Assembly: GCF_001729485.1 (NCBI RefSeq)
Contig: NZ_CP017157.1
Coordinates: 1,612,001 to 1,676,000, forward strand
Source of the DNA: Streptomyces lydicus
GTDB taxonomy: Bacteria; Actinomycetota; Actinomycetes; Streptomycetales; Streptomycetaceae
Reading direction: 5' to 3'
Length of the DNA: 64,000 bases
The stretch's first letter is position 1, and each line of letters opens with the position of its first letter. The notes under the pieces were generated by a model. It was not told the DNA's origin. It ran no database searches and saw only the letters and a list, made by a program, of their open reading frames with translations. Shown here piece after piece: positions 50,836 through 59,686 of this stretch. Both the position numbers and the translations under genes were made by a program.

Positions 50836-52008
50836 ATGCGTCATTTTGGGCACCTTCCGCCCGACATCCGGAAGGCACTGTTCCACCAGGAGCCCGCGGA
50901 GTTCACCGCCGACTCCCCGGCCCGCACGCTGGCGGTAGCCCTCGGCGCCACGCTCTACAGCCCCGCCACCCGTCCGCGGCTCGCCGCCGACGTCACCAAA
51001 CAGGCCGCGCGTGGCGTGCTGTCCATGGTCCTGTGCCTGGAGGACTCCATAGGGGACGGGGATGTCGAGGCCGCCGAGGAGAACCTCGTCCGGCAGCTCG
51101 CCCTGCTCGACGAGGCGGCCGCGGACGGCGCGGCCCTCCCGCTGCTGTTCATCCGCGTCCGCACGGCGGCCCAAATCCCGGACCTGGTACGCCGGATGGG
51201 GCCGGCGGCGCACAGGCTGTCCGGATTCGTACTTCCGAAATTCACCGAAGAGCGCGGAGTCCCGTTCCTCGAAGCGCTGACCGCCGCGGAGTCCGCCTGC
51301 GACCGGCGGCTGTTCGCCATGCCCGTGCTGGAGTCACCGCAGCTGCTCCACCTGGAGAGCCGCGCCGAGACCCTGCAGGGCATCGCCCGGACCGTCGACA
51401 AGTACCGCGACCGGGTCCTCGCCCTGCGGCTCGGCGTCACCGACTTCTGCTCCGCCTACGGCCTGCGCAGAGCCCCCGACATGACGGCCTACGACGTCCG
51501 GATCGTCGCCTCCGTGATCGCCGACGTGGTGAACGTCCTCGGACGCGCCGACGGCACGGGCTTCACGGTCACCGGCCCGGTCTGGGAGTACTTCCGGCTG
51601 CAGGAGCGGATGTTCAAGCCACAGCTGCGACGCTCCCCGTTCCTCGGACGCGCCGAGGAACTGCGCACCGCGCTGATCGAGCACGACATGGACGGTCTGC
51701 TGCGCGAGATCGAACTGGACCGCGCCAACGGCCTCCAGGGCAAGACCTGCATCCACCCCACGCACGTCGCACCGGTGCACGCCCTCTCGGTCGTCAGCCA
51801 CGAGGAGTTCAGCGACGCCATGGACATCCTGCGGCCGGAACGGTGCGACGGCGGGGTCCTGCGCTCCGCCTACACCAACAAGATGAACGAGGTGAAGCCG
51901 CACCGGGCCTGGGCCGAGCGGACCCTGCTGCGGGCCGAGGCTTTCGGGGTCGCGCGCGAGGGCATCGGCTTCGTGGAACTGCTGACGGCAAGCCTGCCGC
52001 AGACCTGA
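50836..52008 (+). CDS. HpcH/HpaI (citrate-lyase-like) C-C lyase of the Ter-linked nucleoside module
   Basis: 390 residues from ATG 50836, chosen for GGGGAG 6 bases upstream; ATG 50818 lacks one. TIM-barrel of the CitE/HpcH superfamily: MVLCLEDSIGDGDV (Glu/Asp metal ligands at 69-70), LFIRVR with catalytic Arg107, MPVLESP with Glu166, and LRLGVTDFCSAYGLRR. This subgroup is the lyase repeatedly found beside terD genes and phosphoribosyltransferases, proposed by Anantharaman, Iyer and Aravind to help build a nucleoside-like metabolite. The next gene begins 15 bases later. Confidence 0.9.
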   Translation: MRHFGHLPPDIRKALFHQEPAEFTADSPARTLAVALGATLYSPATRPRLAADVTKQAARGVLSMVLCLEDSIGDGDVEAAEENLVRQLALLDEAAADGAALPLLFIRVRTAAQIPDLVRRMGPAAHRLSGFVLPKFTEERGVPFLEALTAAESACDRRLFAMPVLESPQLLHLESRAETLQGIARTVDKYRDRVLALRLGVTDFCSAYGLRRAPDMTAYDVRIVASVIADVVNVLGRADGTGFTVTGPVWEYFRLQERMFKPQLRRSPFLGRAEELRTALIEHDMDGLLREIELDRANGLQGKTCIHPTHVAPVHALSVVSHEEFSDAMDILRPERCDGGVLRSAYTNKMNEVKPHRAWAERTLLRAEAFGVAREGIGFVELLTASLPQT

Positions 52009-52023
52009 GCCGCGGCGAACGAC

Positions 52024-54543
52024 ATGAACGGTACGACGGAGGAGACGGAACACGTGGTGTGGACGGGAGAGTGGGTCGCCGGCCGGCTCGGGGTCTCGCT
52101 GAGCGGCGGGGACGAGCTGCCGGACCTGCTGGGGCTCGCGCTGCGGCGCAACCCCAAGCGGGCCCATCTGCTCGTGTCGAACGTGCTGGGCAAGCACGTG
52201 CCGCAGCGGCCGGACGTGGTGCACGGCGCCGGCGTCGGGCTGGGACGCCGGGTGCGCCGGCTGCTCGGGGACGACGCCGCCGCCCGCGCCGTCGTCCTGG
52301 GCTACGCCGAGACCGCCACCGGCCTGGGCCACTCGGTCGCCGACGGCCTGGCGCTCGCGCCGTATCTGCACTCCACCCGCCGCCCGGTGGACGGCGTGGC
52401 GCAGGTGGGAGGGTTCGAGGAGGAGCACAGCCACGCCACCTCGCACCTGCTGCTCCCCGAGGACCGCGCGCTGCTCGCCGGGGACGGGCCGCTGGTCCTC
52501 GTCGACGACGAGTTCTCCACCGGCCGGACCGTCCTGAACACCATCAAGGCACTGCATGCGCGTTTCCCGCGCGAGCGGTATGTCGTCGTCGCCCTCGTCG
52601 ACATGCGCTCCGCGGCGGACCGCGGCCGGCTGGAGCGGTTCGCGGCCGAACTGGGCGCCCGCGTCGACCTCGTGGCGCTGGCCGCGGGCGGCGTACACCT
52701 GCCGGAGGACGTCCTGCGCCGCGGCCAGGAACTCGTCGCCGCACACGAAACAACCCCCGGGGAGCCGGCCGCGGCGCCCGCCCCGCCGCCGCTCGCGGAC
52801 CACCCGGAGGCCGTCCGCGTCGAGCTCGGCTGGCCCGCCGGGCTGCCGGACGGCGGACGGCACGGCTTCACCCCGGCGCACCGCGCGCGCCTGGAGTCCG
52901 CGCTGCCGCGGATGGCCGCCCGGCTCGCGGAGCGGCTGGCCGGCGCCCGGCGCGTCCTCGTCCTCGGCAACGAGGAGTTGATGTACGCCCCGCTGCGGCT
53001 CGCCGAGGCCCTGGACGCCCTGATGACGGCCGGCACGGACAGCGCGGCGCGCGGCGGCGGGCCGTCCGCCCCGGCCGCGGGGCCGGGCGTGCACTTCTCG
53101 ACCACCACCCGCTCACCGGTGCTCGCCGTGGACGACCCCGGCTACGCGATACGGACCCGGCTGTCGTTCCCCGCCCACGACCGGCCGGCCGACGGGCCCG
53201 GGGAGCGGTACGCCTACAACGTCGCGGCCGGCTCCGACCCCGAACGGCGCTTCGACGCGATCGTCGCCGTCGTCGACTCGCACGGGGACCGCCCCGAACT
53301 GCACGCCGCCGACGGCCTGCTGGACCGCCTCGCCCGCCACACCGACCGGCTGCTGCTCGCCGTCGTCCCCTCCCACGCCCCGCGACCCCAGGCCACCACC
53401 GTGCCCCTCCCCGAGCCGCTGCGCGGCCCCGCCTTCTCCTCCTACGCCGCCGACGAGGTCGGCTGGCTGCTGCAGGACCTGTCCGACGTCACCCTGGAGG
53501 CGCCCACCGAGGAACGCGAGGAGGCGATCCAGCGGGGCGGCGCCCACTACGCCGAGTCGCTGCCGGTCGAATACCAGCCGAGCGAGCAGTACCAGGCGCT
53601 GTTCCACAGTGCGCTGGAGTCCTCCGCGCGCCGCATCGCGCGGGCCGTCGGCACCGTCACCGAGACCGTGCTCGCCGAGCGCAGCCCCCGCCCCGTACTG
53701 GTCTCCCTGGCCCGGGCCGGCACCCCCGTAGGGGTACTGATGCGCCGCTGGGCCCGGCACGCCCACGGCCTGGACCTGCCGCACTACGCGGTCTCGATCG
53801 TCCGCGGGCGCGGCATCGACACCACCGCGCTGCGCTGGCTCGCCGCCCACCACGACCCGACGGACGTCGTCTTCGTGGACGGCTGGACCGGCAAGGGCGC
53901 CATCACCCGCGAACTCGCCCGGGCGCTGGCGGACTTCCCGGGCTTCGACCCGCGGATCGCCGTGCTCGCCGACCCCGGCGGCTGCGTCGAGACCTACGGC
54001 ACCCGCGACGACTTCCTCATCCCGTCCGCCTGCCTCAACTCCACCGTCTCCGGCCTCATATCGCGCACCGTGCTGCGCGCCGACCTGGTGGGCCCGGACG
54101 ACTTCCACGGCGCCAAGTTCTACCGCGAGCTGTCCGCGACCGACGTGTCCCGCACGTTCCTGGACGCGGTCGCCGCACGGTTCGACGACGTCGCCGAGGA
54201 GGTCGCCGCGGACGTGAAGGAACTCGCCGCCGCCGACCGGGCCCCCACCTGGGAGGGCTGGGCCGCCGTCGAACGGATCAGCGCGGAGTACGGCATCCAC
54301 GACGTGAACCTCGTCAAGCCGGGCGTCGGCGAGACCACCCGCGTCCTGCTGCGCCGCGTGCCCTGGAAGATCCTCGCCCGGAAGGGCGCCGGGGCCGACC
54401 TCGCCCATGTGCGCCTGCTGGCCGAGCAACGGGGCGTGCCCGTCGAAGAGGTCGACGAACTCCCGTACAGCTGCGTCGGGTTGATTCACCCCCGCTTCAC
54501 CCGCGGGGCGACGGGAGCCGACGGCAAGGCGGTGGCCTCCTGA
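52024..54543 (+). CDS. Fused double phosphoribosyltransferase with TRSP and PELOTA domains
   Basis: 839 residues. PRTase 1 (about 30-230) has PRPP loop VLVDDEFSTGRT at 158-169. A TRSP domain follows (about 265-450) with its naming motif T362-R-S-P365. PRTase 2, of the type labelled cysteine protease StiP in databases, covers about 500-720 with PRPP loop VVFVDGWTGKGA at 615-626. A PELOTA/L7Ae-like RNA-binding domain ends the protein (about 770-825, VPWKILARKG ... ELPYSCVGLIHP). In many genomes these are separate genes; here they are one chain. Predicted role: two ribosylation or base-exchange steps making a nucleoside-like compound linked to Ter stress response. TGATG overlap with the HAD gene. 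Confidence 0.87.
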   Translation: MNGTTEETEHVVWTGEWVAGRLGVSLSGGDELPDLLGLALRRNPKRAHLLVSNVLGKHVPQRPDVVHGAGVGLGRRVRRLLGDDAAARAVVLGYAETATGLGHSVADGLALAPYLHSTRRPVDGVAQVGGFEEEHSHATSHLLLPEDRALLAGDGPLVLVDDEFSTGRTVLNTIKALHARFPRERYVVVALVDMRSAADRGRLERFAAELGARVDLVALAAGGVHLPEDVLRRGQELVAAHETTPGEPAAAPAPPPLADHPEAVRVELGWPAGLPDGGRHGFTPAHRARLESALPRMAARLAERLAGARRVLVLGNEELMYAPLRLAEALDALMTAGTDSAARGGGPSAPAAGPGVHFSTTTRSPVLAVDDPGYAIRTRLSFPAHDRPADGPGERYAYNVAAGSDPERRFDAIVAVVDSHGDRPELHAADGLLDRLARHTDRLLLAVVPSHAPRPQATTVPLPEPLRGPAFSSYAADEVGWLLQDLSDVTLEAPTEEREEAIQRGGAHYAESLPVEYQPSEQYQALFHSALESSARRIARAVGTVTETVLAERSPRPVLVSLARAGTPVGVLMRRWARHAHGLDLPHYAVSIVRGRGIDTTALRWLAAHHDPTDVVFVDGWTGKGAITRELARALADFPGFDPRIAVLADPGGCVETYGTRDDFLIPSACLNSTVSGLISRTVLRADLVGPDDFHGAKFYRELSATDVSRTFLDAVAARFDDVAEEVAADVKELAAADRAPTWEGWAAVERISAEYGIHDVNLVKPGVGETTRVLLRRVPWKILARKGAGADLAHVRLLAEQRGVPVEEVDELPYSCVGLIHPRFTRGATGADGKAVAS

Positions 54544-55451
54544 TGAGCGGCCGGCCCCTCGCCCACCACCACCCTTCCCCGGAAGCACTGCGCGCTGCCC
54601 CTCTTCTGGTCGCCAGCGATCTCGACCGCACCCTGATCTACTCGGCCCCGGCGCTCGGACTCACCATGCCCGACGCCGAGGCCCCGCGGCTGCTCTGCGT
54701 CGAGACGTACGAACACAAACCGCTGTCCTACATGACGGAGACGGCGGCCGGACTGCTCGCCGAACTCGCCGGCCGCACCACCTTCGTCCCGACCACCACC
54801 CGCACCGCCGAGCAGTACCGGCGCATCCATCTCCCCGGCCCGGCACCGGAGTTCGCGATCTGCGCCAACGGCGGACGGCTCCTGGTGCACGGCGAGCCGG
54901 ACCCGGACTGGCAGCGCACCGTCGCCGAACGGCTCGCCTCGCAGTGCGCGCCCCTGGACGAGGTCCGTGCGCACCTCGTCCGCACCGCCGACCCGGCCTG
55001 GCTGCTCAAGGAACGGGTCGCCGAGGACCTCTTCGCCTATCTCGTCGTCGAGCGGCCGCTGCTCCCCGGCACCTGGGTGCGGGACCTCACCGGCTGGGCC
55101 GGCGAACGCGGCTGGACCGTCTCCCTCCAGGGCCGGAAGATCTACGCGGTTCCAGGGCCGCTGACCAAGAGCGCGGCCGTCGCGGAAGTCGCCCGGCGCA
55201 CCGGGGCGTCCGTCGTCCTGGCCGCCGGCGACTCCCTGCTCGACGCCGATCTGCTGCTGGCCGCGGACCGCGGCTGGCGGCCGGGACACGGCGAGCTGGC
55301 GGACTCCGGGTGGCACGCCCCGCACGTCACGGCCCTCGACGAGCGGGGCGTCGCCGCGGGCGAGGAGATCACCCGGGCCTTCCTGCGCGCCGCCGCGGAC
55401 CCGGGCGACGGGCGGACGCCGGCGCCGGGCGCTGCGGCGGTGGGCGGTTGA
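54543..55451 (+). CDS. HAD-family phosphatase of the Ter-linked module
   Basis: 302 residues; start ATG overlaps the PRTase stop (TGATG), so translation is coupled. HAD motif I ASDLDRTLIYS, motif II TTFVPTTTRT, motif III K in KIYAVPGPLTKSAAV and motif IV AAGDSLLDADLLLAADRG. The sucrose-phosphatase/Cof-like arrangement suggests hydrolysis of a nucleotide- or sugar-phosphate-like product of the two upstream enzymes. Last gene of the three-gene module; no ATP-grasp gene follows. Confidence 0.9.
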   Translation: MSGRPLAHHHPSPEALRAAPLLVASDLDRTLIYSAPALGLTMPDAEAPRLLCVETYEHKPLSYMTETAAGLLAELAGRTTFVPTTTRTAEQYRRIHLPGPAPEFAICANGGRLLVHGEPDPDWQRTVAERLASQCAPLDEVRAHLVRTADPAWLLKERVAEDLFAYLVVERPLLPGTWVRDLTGWAGERGWTVSLQGRKIYAVPGPLTKSAAVAEVARRTGASVVLAAGDSLLDADLLLAADRGWRPGHGELADSGWHAPHVTALDERGVAAGEEITRAFLRAAADPGDGRTPAPGAAAVGG

Positions 55452-55555
55452 CAGCGGCCGGTGGGGCCCCGGTTCGGCTAGTCTCGCCGAGGCGGTCGGC
55501 GACACCGTCCGGTGCTCGGCCGAAAGACCGTGATCCTTGAGCAGAAGGAGAGCCC

Positions 55556-56215
55556 GTGGCTGAGTCCAAGAGCGCACCGATCACTTCGGAGCTGTACGAC
55601 TACGTCCTCGCCCACAACCCGCCGCTGTCCGACGAGCAGCGGAGCCTTGTGGAGCTCACCCACCGGAAGTTCCCCGAGTCGGCCGGGATGCAGTCAGCGG
55701 AGGAGCAGGGGCCGCTGCTCGCCTTCCTCGTGCGGCTGATCGGGGCCCGGCGCGTCGTCGAGGTGGGCACGTTCACCGGCTACTCGGCGCTGTCCATGGC
55801 CCAGGCGCTGCCCGAGGACGGCACGCTGATCGCCTGCGACATCTCCGAGGAGTGGACGGCCTACGGGCGGGAGGCATGGGCGAGGGCCGGCGTCGCGGAC
55901 CGTATCGACCTGCGGATCGCGCCCGCGCTGGAGACGCTGCAGGCGATGCCGGCCGAGCCGCACCTCGACCTCGCCTACCTCGACGCGGACAAGGGCGGCT
56001 ACATCGGCTACTGGGAGGAGCTGGTGCCGCGGATGCGGCCAGGGGGACTGATCGTCGCGGACAACGTCCTGTTCCACGGCGAGGTCACCGACCCGGCCGC
56101 GACCGGTTCGGCCCGGGCGATCCGGGCCTTCAACGACCACGTCGCGGCGGACCGGCGGATGGAGGCGGTGCTGCTCACCGTGGCGGACGGCCTGACGCTG
56201 GCGCGCAAGCGGTAA
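55556..56215 (+). CDS. Class I O-methyltransferase (CCoAOMT-like)
   Basis: 219 residues from GTG 55556 (ribosome site AGAAGGAGAG). SAM-binding motif I VVEVGTFTGYSALSMA, motif II LIACDIS, catalytic metal ligands in LAYLDADKGGYIGYWE and VADNVLFHG. Belongs to the cation-dependent catechol/caffeoyl-CoA O-methyltransferase family. Its own ribosome site and a 104-base gap separate it from the Ter module, so a common pathway is not assured. Substrate probably a catechol. Confidence 0.92.
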   Translation: MAESKSAPITSELYDYVLAHNPPLSDEQRSLVELTHRKFPESAGMQSAEEQGPLLAFLVRLIGARRVVEVGTFTGYSALSMAQALPEDGTLIACDISEEWTAYGREAWARAGVADRIDLRIAPALETLQAMPAEPHLDLAYLDADKGGYIGYWEELVPRMRPGGLIVADNVLFHGEVTDPAATGSARAIRAFNDHVAADRRMEAVLLTVADGLTLARKR

Positions 56216-56262
56216 CGCCGGGGCGGCCGGCCGCCTTGGCGCCGGGGGTCTGCTGATGCGGC

Positions 56263-56478
56263 CTAGCCGCAGCAGCCGCCTCCGCAACAACCGCCGCCCC
56301 CGCCGCTCGGGGCGGGGGCCGGGGCGCTCGCGGAGCCGCCGACGGCGACCGTGGAGAGCAGCTTCACGGTGTCCTCGTGGCCCTCGGGGCAGACGGCCGG
56401 GGCGGAGGACTCGGCCATCGGCCGGTTCAGCTCGAAGGTGGCGCCACAGGGGCGGCACCGGTATTCGTAACGAGGCAT
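56263..56478 (-). CDS. FmdB-type zinc-ribbon protein with Gly/Cys-rich tail
   Basis: 71 residues from ATG 56478. The zinc ribbon MPRYEYRCRPCGATFE ... CPEGHEDT holds C8, C11 and C30 with His34 in place of the fourth Cys. An Ala/Pro linker leads to GGGGGCCGGGCCG at the end, so there are four additional tail cysteines. Small FmdB-family regulators have no firm function. Convergent with the O-methyltransferase; 25 bases downstream of the KDGal kinase stop on the same strand. Confidence 0.83.
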   Translation of the reverse strand: MPRYEYRCRPCGATFELNRPMAESSAPAVCPEGHEDTVKLLSTVAVGGSASAPAPAPSGGGGGCCGGGCCG

Positions 56479-56503
56479 GGCCACAGATTAGCCGTGGCCC
56501 CGC

Positions 56504-57598
56504 TCAGCGCACGACGGTCCCGGGCGGTGCGCCCAGCATGCCCAGCTCGGCGCGGGTCGGCGCGCCCTCCCAGTCACCGTGCGAGGCGACCGCGAACGCA
56601 CCGGTGGTGACCGCCCGCTCCAGGCGCCCGGCCGGCCCCTCGCCGTCCAGCAGCGCCGAGAGGTACCCCGCCACGAACGCGTCGCCCGCGCCGACGGCGT
56701 CCACCGCCCGTACGGGCGTGGCGGGCCGGTGCAGCGGGCCGTCGGGGAGGTCCCGGCCGAAGACCGTCGCGCCCGCCGCGCCCCGTTTGACCACGACCTC
56801 TCCGACGCCCAGGTCCAGCAGCGCCTCGGCCCGGGCGTCGAGTTCGGCGGCAGCGGCGCCGGCGGCCGCCGGGCCGGTGGTGGGCGGCCCGGTGGCCCCG
56901 TCCCGCGCGGCCGGTCCGTCGGGGAGGCACAGCGGCAGCTCGTCGTCGGAGGCGATCAGCACATCTACGGACGGCACCCACTCGCGCAGTACCGCGGTGG
57001 CCTCCTCGGCCGTCCACAGCCGCGCGCGGAAGTTCACGTCGAGGCAGACCAACGAACCGTGCCCGCGCGCCAGTCGGAGGGCCCGGGCGGCCGCCGAGCG
57101 GGCCGTCGCGCTCAGCGCCGGGGTGATGCCCGTCAGGTGCAGGACGCGCGGCGGGGCGGCCGCGAACGCGTCCTCGACGGCGTCGGCCGTGAGCCGCGAG
57201 CCGGCCGAACCGGCCCGGTAGTAGTGCACCCGCGTGACCTCGGGCAGCCGCGGCTCGAAGAGCAGCAGCCCGGTCGGGGCGCCGGGATCGAGGGCGGCGC
57301 CGGACACCTCGACGCCCTCGGCCCGCAGCGTACGGAGGACCAGCGCGCCGGCCTCGTCGTCACCGACCGCACCGGCCCAGCGGACCGCGTGCCCGAGCCG
57401 GGCCAGGCCGATCGCGACATTGCTCTCCGCACCGGCGACGGACACCTGCATCGTGCCGCCGAGCTTCAAGGGGCCGCTGCCGCGCAGGGCGACCATGGTC
57501 TCGCCGAACGTGAACACCTCCGGGCCCGCCGCCGGCCCGGGCAGCGCCCGGCCACCCCCGCGCCCGGCTCGTTCCGCGTCGGCCGCGTGCCCCGTCAT
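56504..57598 (-). CDS. PfkB-family 2-dehydro-3-deoxygalactonokinase/gluconokinase
   Basis: 364 residues from ATG 57598, overlapping the aldolase stop by 4 bases. Ribokinase-fold kinase: FTFGETMVALRGSGPLKLGG at the N-terminus, SVAGAESNVAIGLARLG for sugar binding, VKRGAAGATVF, and catalytic VDAVGAGDAFVAGYLSALL. Phosphorylates 2-dehydro-3-deoxy-D-galactonate (or the gluconate epimer) in the DeLey-Doudoroff-type pathway. Carries a 40-residue Ala/Gly/Pro-rich loop between strands (around residue 235). Last step-two gene of the galactonate operon. Confidence 0.88.
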   Translation of the reverse strand: MTGHAADAERAGRGGGRALPGPAAGPEVFTFGETMVALRGSGPLKLGGTMQVSVAGAESNVAIGLARLGHAVRWAGAVGDDEAGALVLRTLRAEGVEVSGAALDPGAPTGLLLFEPRLPEVTRVHYYRAGSAGSRLTADAVEDAFAAAPPRVLHLTGITPALSATARSAAARALRLARGHGSLVCLDVNFRARLWTAEEATAVLREWVPSVDVLIASDDELPLCLPDGPAARDGATGPPTTGPAAAGAAAAELDARAEALLDLGVGEVVVKRGAAGATVFGRDLPDGPLHRPATPVRAVDAVGAGDAFVAGYLSALLDGEGPAGRLERAVTTGAFAVASHGDWEGAPTRAELGMLGAPPGTVVR

Positions 57599-58215
57599 CG
57601 TGCGCACACCGCCCGGAACTCCGCCGCGCGCTTGCGCAGCCCGTCCAGGTCGCCGCCGTCCGCCGCGTCCCCGACCAGCGGCGAGCCCACGCCCACGGCC
57701 ACCGCCCCGGCCTCGAAGTACGCCTGGGCCAGGGCCGCGTCCACCCCGCCCACCGGCACGAACGGCAGCTCCGGGAAGGGGCCGCGGAGCGCCTCCAGAT
57801 AGCCCGGGCCGCCGGCCGACGCCGGGAACAGCTTCAGCGCCGACACCCCCAGCGCCTCGGCGGCGATCACCTCGGACGGCGTCATCACCCCGGCGAGCGT
57901 CGGCAGTCCCTGCCGCACGGACTCCTCCAGTCCCGCCCCCAGCCCGGGCGTGACGATCAGATTCGCCCCGGCCTCGGCGGCGCGCCGGGCGTCGTCGCCG
58001 GTCAGGACGGTGCCCGCGCCGAGCCAGGCCGCGTCGCCGAGCTCGGCCCGCGCCCGCCGGATCACCTTCAGCGCGTCCTTCCCGCTGAGGGAGACCTCGA
58101 TCAGCGGAAGCCCTGCCTCCGCAAGTGCCATGACCGTACGGAAGGACGCTTCCGCGTCCCTGCCCCGGATGATGGCGACCAGCCGCTCGGTCCGGAGTGC
58201 TTCGCTGAAGTCCAT
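57595..58215 (-). CDS. dgoA: 2-dehydro-3-deoxy-6-phosphogalactonate/gluconate aldolase (KDPGal/KDPG)
   Basis: 206 residues from ATG 58215 with AGGAAA ahead. Class I aldolase of the Eda/KDPGal family: Schiff-base lysine K128 in GVSALKLFPAS, acid/base E40 in PLIEVSLSG, and phosphate site VPVGGVDAA. Cleaves the phosphorylated ketodeoxy acid into pyruvate and glyceraldehyde 3-phosphate. ATGA overlap with the kinase gene. Own promoter possible upstream (AT-rich 58300 region with ACGTAGTACGT palindrome). Context sets galactonate over gluconate. Confidence 0.92.
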   Translation of the reverse strand: MDFSEALRTERLVAIIRGRDAEASFRTVMALAEAGLPLIEVSLSGKDALKVIRRARAELGDAAWLGAGTVLTGDDARRAAEAGANLIVTPGLGAGLEESVRQGLPTLAGVMTPSEVIAAEALGVSALKLFPASAGGPGYLEALRGPFPELPFVPVGGVDAALAQAYFEAGAVAVGVGSPLVGDAADGGDLDGLRKRAAEFRAVCAR

Positions 58216-58248
58216 GGCGTTTCCTACTTTCTCGGCTCCCTGCCGCAC

Positions 58249-58259
58249 ACGTAGTACGT
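58249..58259. promoter_or_regulatory. Palindrome ACGTAGTACGT upstream of aldolase gene, candidate GntR operator
   Basis: Perfect 5-1-5 palindrome 34 bases before the aldolase start, in the 181-base gap after dgoD. An AT-rich -10-like element (reverse strand GGAATAATCGGAGG, near 58302-58315) lies upstream of it in the reading direction, so the aldolase-kinase pair could be transcribed separately under DgoR-type control. Function inferred. Confidence 0.4.
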
Positions 58260-58396
58260 ACGGCGCGGCGGGGTCGTTCGGGCGCGCGGGGTGGCACCTC
58301 CGATTATTCCGGTCGGGGTGCGGGGTCGGGGGAGGTGGTGGGGCCGGCCCGCCGGGCGCGGGGGACGGGGCCCGGGGGCGGGCCGGCGCGTGCGGG

Positions 58397-59542
58397 TCAC
58401 CACTCGGCGAACGCGCCGTCCTCGTAGCGCCACACCGGGTTCCGCCAGGCGTGCCCGCGGGCGTCCGCCGCCCGCACGGCGGCCTCGTCCACCGCCACGC
58501 CGAGCCCGGGCCGGTCGGTCCGCAGCAGCGACCCGCCGTGGAAGCGGAACGGCTCCGGGTCCGCGACGTAGTCCAGCAGCTCGGCGCCCCGGTTGTAGTG
58601 GATGCCGATGGACTGCTCCTGGATGAGGAAGTTCGGGGTGGTGAAGGCGACTTGGAGGCTGGCGGCCAGCGCGACCGGTCCGAGCGGGCAGTGCGGAGCG
58701 AGCTGTGCGCCGTACGCCTCCGCGAGTGCAGCGATCCGGCGCAGCTCGGAGATGCCCCCCGCGTGCGAGATGTCGGGCTGGAGGACGGCGACGCCGGCTT
58801 GCAGCGGAGCCAGGAACTCGCGGCGGGTGAAGAGACGTTCACCGAGTGCGAGGGGGATGTTGGAGGCGTTGACGAGATCGGGGAGGGCCTGCATGTAGTC
58901 GGAAAGCACCGGCTCCTCGACGAACATCGGCGCGTACTCGGCCAGCAGGGGGAGGAGCCTGCGGGCGTTGGCGGGGGAGACCCGGCCGTGGAAGTCGAGG
59001 CCGAAGTCCCGGTCCTCACCGAGGACTTCGCGGGCGGTCTCGGCGCGGGTGAGGCATGCGCGGACCTCGGCGCGGGTCGCCACCGGGCTCATCCGGCCGC
59101 AGCCGTTCATCTTGACGGCGGTGAAGCCCGCCTCGACCTGCGCGGTCACCGCCTCCCGCACGGCCTGCGGTTCGTCACCGCCGACCCAGGCATACGCCCG
59201 GATCTTCTCCCGCACCGGTCCGCCCAGCAGCTGATGGACGGGGACGCCGTACTCCTTGCCCTTGAGGTCCCACAGCGCCTGGTCCAGCCCGGCGACCGCG
59301 GACGACAGGACCGGGCCGCCCCGGTAGAAGCCGCCCTTGGTCATGACCTGCCAGTGATCCTCGATCCGCGCCGGATCCTCGCCCAGGAGGTACTCCGCCA
59401 GCACCTCCACGGCCGCCCGCACCGGTTCGGCCCGCCCTTCGACCACCGGCTCCCCCCAGCCGACCAGCCCGTCATCGGTCTCCACCCGTACGAACATCCA
59501 GCGCGGCGGGGCGAGGAACGTCTCGATGCGGCTGATCTTCAC
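58397..59542 (-). CDS. dgoD: D-galactonate dehydratase (enolase superfamily)
   Basis: 381 residues from GTG 59542 (AAGGACGG ahead). Mandelate-racemase subgroup of the enolase superfamily. Mg2+ ligands D183 (GLDFHGR), E209 (VEEPVL) and E235 (LALGERLF); catalytic histidines H185 and H284 (LAPHCPLGP), the pair that marks galactonate dehydratase. Converts D-galactonate to 2-dehydro-3-deoxy-D-galactonate. 144 bases downstream of the GntR gene, 181 upstream of the aldolase. Residue set complete. Confidence 0.92.
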   Translation of the reverse strand: MKISRIETFLAPPRWMFVRVETDDGLVGWGEPVVEGRAEPVRAAVEVLAEYLLGEDPARIEDHWQVMTKGGFYRGGPVLSSAVAGLDQALWDLKGKEYGVPVHQLLGGPVREKIRAYAWVGGDEPQAVREAVTAQVEAGFTAVKMNGCGRMSPVATRAEVRACLTRAETAREVLGEDRDFGLDFHGRVSPANARRLLPLLAEYAPMFVEEPVLSDYMQALPDLVNASNIPLALGERLFTRREFLAPLQAGVAVLQPDISHAGGISELRRIAALAEAYGAQLAPHCPLGPVALAASLQVAFTTPNFLIQEQSIGIHYNRGAELLDYVADPEPFRFHGGSLLRTDRPGLGVAVDEAAVRAADARGHAWRNPVWRYEDGAFAEW

Positions 59543-59686
59543 GGCCGGACCGTCCTTTCGGCACACGGGGGCGGGCGGGAACCGCGGGCAGCAGGCGGGC
59601 GAGCGTCGCCGCACCGCGGACCTGCGCGGGTCCTGCCCGCCGGGAGCCACGCCGTAACGGCCGCGCGGGCGGAGCGCCGGCCGCGC

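Noticed and set aside
50832..54542. Very long open frame (about 1539 codons) running through the lyase and PRTase genes on the plus strand
   Set aside because: It is the +1-type shadow of the true frames, Arg/Pro-rich without domains; only its last 302 codons, from 54543, are a real gene (HAD phosphatase).
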